DNA of 64,000 bases from NCBI RefSeq assembly GCF_900142775.1, contig NZ_FRCC01000008.1, positions 62,001 to 126,000 on the forward strand. Direction: 5' to 3'. Position numbers and translations under genes: made by a program. Source of the DNA: Flavobacterium flevense. Lineage in GTDB: Bacteria; Bacteroidota; Bacteroidia; Flavobacteriales; Flavobacteriaceae. How positions within the stretch are numbered: position 1 is the stretch's first letter; every line of letters starts with the position of its first letter. Under the pieces are notes generated by a model. The model was not told the DNA's origin. It made no database searches and saw nothing but the letters and a program-made list of their open reading frames with translations. Positions 63,276-64,000 of the stretch are shown here, piece by piece.

Positions 63276-64000
63276 ATCAAATAAGGCTTTGGTAAGCATT
63301 GTCTTTACCAGCTATAATCATAAAGAATATTTAAGACAAGCATTAGACAGCTTGGTTGGTCAAACTTATCCAAATCTGGAAATCATAATTATAGACGATT
63401 GTTCTACCGATGGAAGTCAAGAAATTTTAAAAGAGTATAGCCACTATCCGAACATAAACCTAAAACTCCAAACTGAAAATTCTGGAAGTTATGTAAAAGC
63501 AAGTAATTATGGAGCTTCTTTTGCAAATGGTGAATATATTTTATTCGCACAATGTGATGACTTTGCAGAATCCAATCAGATTGAGGTTCTAATGGAGCAA
63601 TTTGAAAAGAACCCCTCTGCAGGTGTAGTTTTTTCAACAAGTAAACTTGTAGATGAAAAAGGGATTGCTTTCTCAGACGATTTTATTGGAAGGGAGAAAA
63701 GTTTTAAAAATGCTGTAAGTAAAAAGAGCTTGATCTCAGGAAAAGAAATGAAAGAATTTCTGTCCTTTTCATGTGTTATCCCTAATTTAAGTGCAGCTTT
63801 AATAAAACGCGAATTATTTACAAAAGTAAATGGATTATCTGATCGCTATTTAGTTGTAGCAGATTGGGAATTCTGGTTAGATATGACTGAGCTGACAGAT
63901 TTCGTTTATGTATCAATGCCACTAAATTATTTTAGGCAACATGCTACTACAATTAGAAGTAGTATCAAGATGAAAACACAGATTATAGAAATGTTCAAAA
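63268..64000 (+). CDS. Family 2 glycosyltransferase (3' end cut by window)
   Basis: The frame is open from ATG 63268 to the right edge (244 codons visible). The N-terminus ALVSIVFTSYNHKEYLRQAL, the nucleotide motif IIIDDCSTDGSQEIL, the metal-binding region LFAQCDDFAESNQIEVL and the later VADWEFWLDMTE are the standard GT2/GT-A marks. It would transfer one sugar during repeat-unit synthesis. The donor cannot be predicted. It overlaps the epimerase gene by 8 nt and continues the same operon. Confidence 0.92.
   Translation, partial: MDKSNKALVSIVFTSYNHKEYLRQALDSLVGQTYPNLEIIIIDDCSTDGSQEILKEYSHYPNINLKLQTENSGSYVKASNYGASFANGEYILFAQCDDFAESNQIEVLMEQFEKNPSAGVVFSTSKLVDEKGIAFSDDFIGREKSFKNAVSKKSLISGKEMKEFLSFSCVIPNLSAALIKRELFTKVNGLSDRYLVVADWEFWLDMTELTDFVYVSMPLNYFRQHATTIRSSIKMKTQIIEMFK

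Overview
The window reads as a chromosomal segment of a Flavobacterium-like member of the Bacteroidota. The grounds are a low-GC genome, A-rich translation starts with no Shine-Dalgarno purine box, several matches to the Bacteroidota promoter (TTTG, about 19-20 nt, TAnnTTTG), a SusC/SusD pair, a UpxY-type antiterminator, and a fused str-S10-spc-alpha ribosomal supercluster that lacks tuf, map and adk. No tRNA, rRNA, CRISPR array, prophage or insertion sequence was seen.

Layout. Bases 1-3357 hold the end of an unknown gene, rarA, a rhomboid protease and rlmB. Bases 3429-9197, on the minus strand, are a three-gene SusC/SusD/lipoprotein uptake operon. Bases 9487-26711 are an almost uninterrupted run of 28 ribosomal protein genes plus fusA, secY, infA and rpoA. 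It starts at a strong promoter upstream of rpsL, has a second promoter upstream of rplC, contains candidate autoregulatory hairpins before rpsH, rpsD and rplQ, and ends at a clear terminator. Bases 26901-33171 carry single housekeeping genes (carA, eno, gltA, a ctlX-like hydrolase, a CoA-binding protein, recR), most followed by a good intrinsic terminator.

Bases 33240-64000 are one large surface-polysaccharide locus that runs off the right edge. It opens with an export pair (Wza-like lipoprotein, Wzc-like tyrosine autokinase), two nucleotide-sugar genes, a UpxY antiterminator, a TviB-like dehydrogenase, manC, and a second export set (803-residue SLBB protein, Wzz-like protein without kinase). 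Then comes a tightly coupled run, legB-legC-legH-legI-legG-ptmE-legF-ptmF-ptmA-wbuX-wbuY-wbuZ. This looks like a complete pathway from an activated GlcNAc to a CMP-activated legionaminic acid, plus an ammonia-dependent amidotransferase trio that should install an acetamidino group. It is followed by a flippase, an orphan glycosyltransferase-like protein, three hexapeptide acyltransferases, a sugar epimerase and a GT2 glycosyltransferase. The cell is therefore predicted to display a capsule or glycan containing an amidinated, possibly O-acetylated, legionaminic acid, together with uronic acid and mannose-derived sugars.

The most notable non-genic signals are a 2.1-copy tandem repeat of about 180 nt at 36551-36934, a nested palindrome at 39607-39751 built from the same motifs, a related palindromic core inside the coding frame of the TviB-like gene, a heptamer repeat abutting the Wzz-like start codon, and a set of short phrase-like repeats at gene boundaries. 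The most notable protein signal is a HisF homologue that has lost the cyclase residues but kept the ammonia-gate residues. All similarity statements come from reading motifs by eye; no database search was run.
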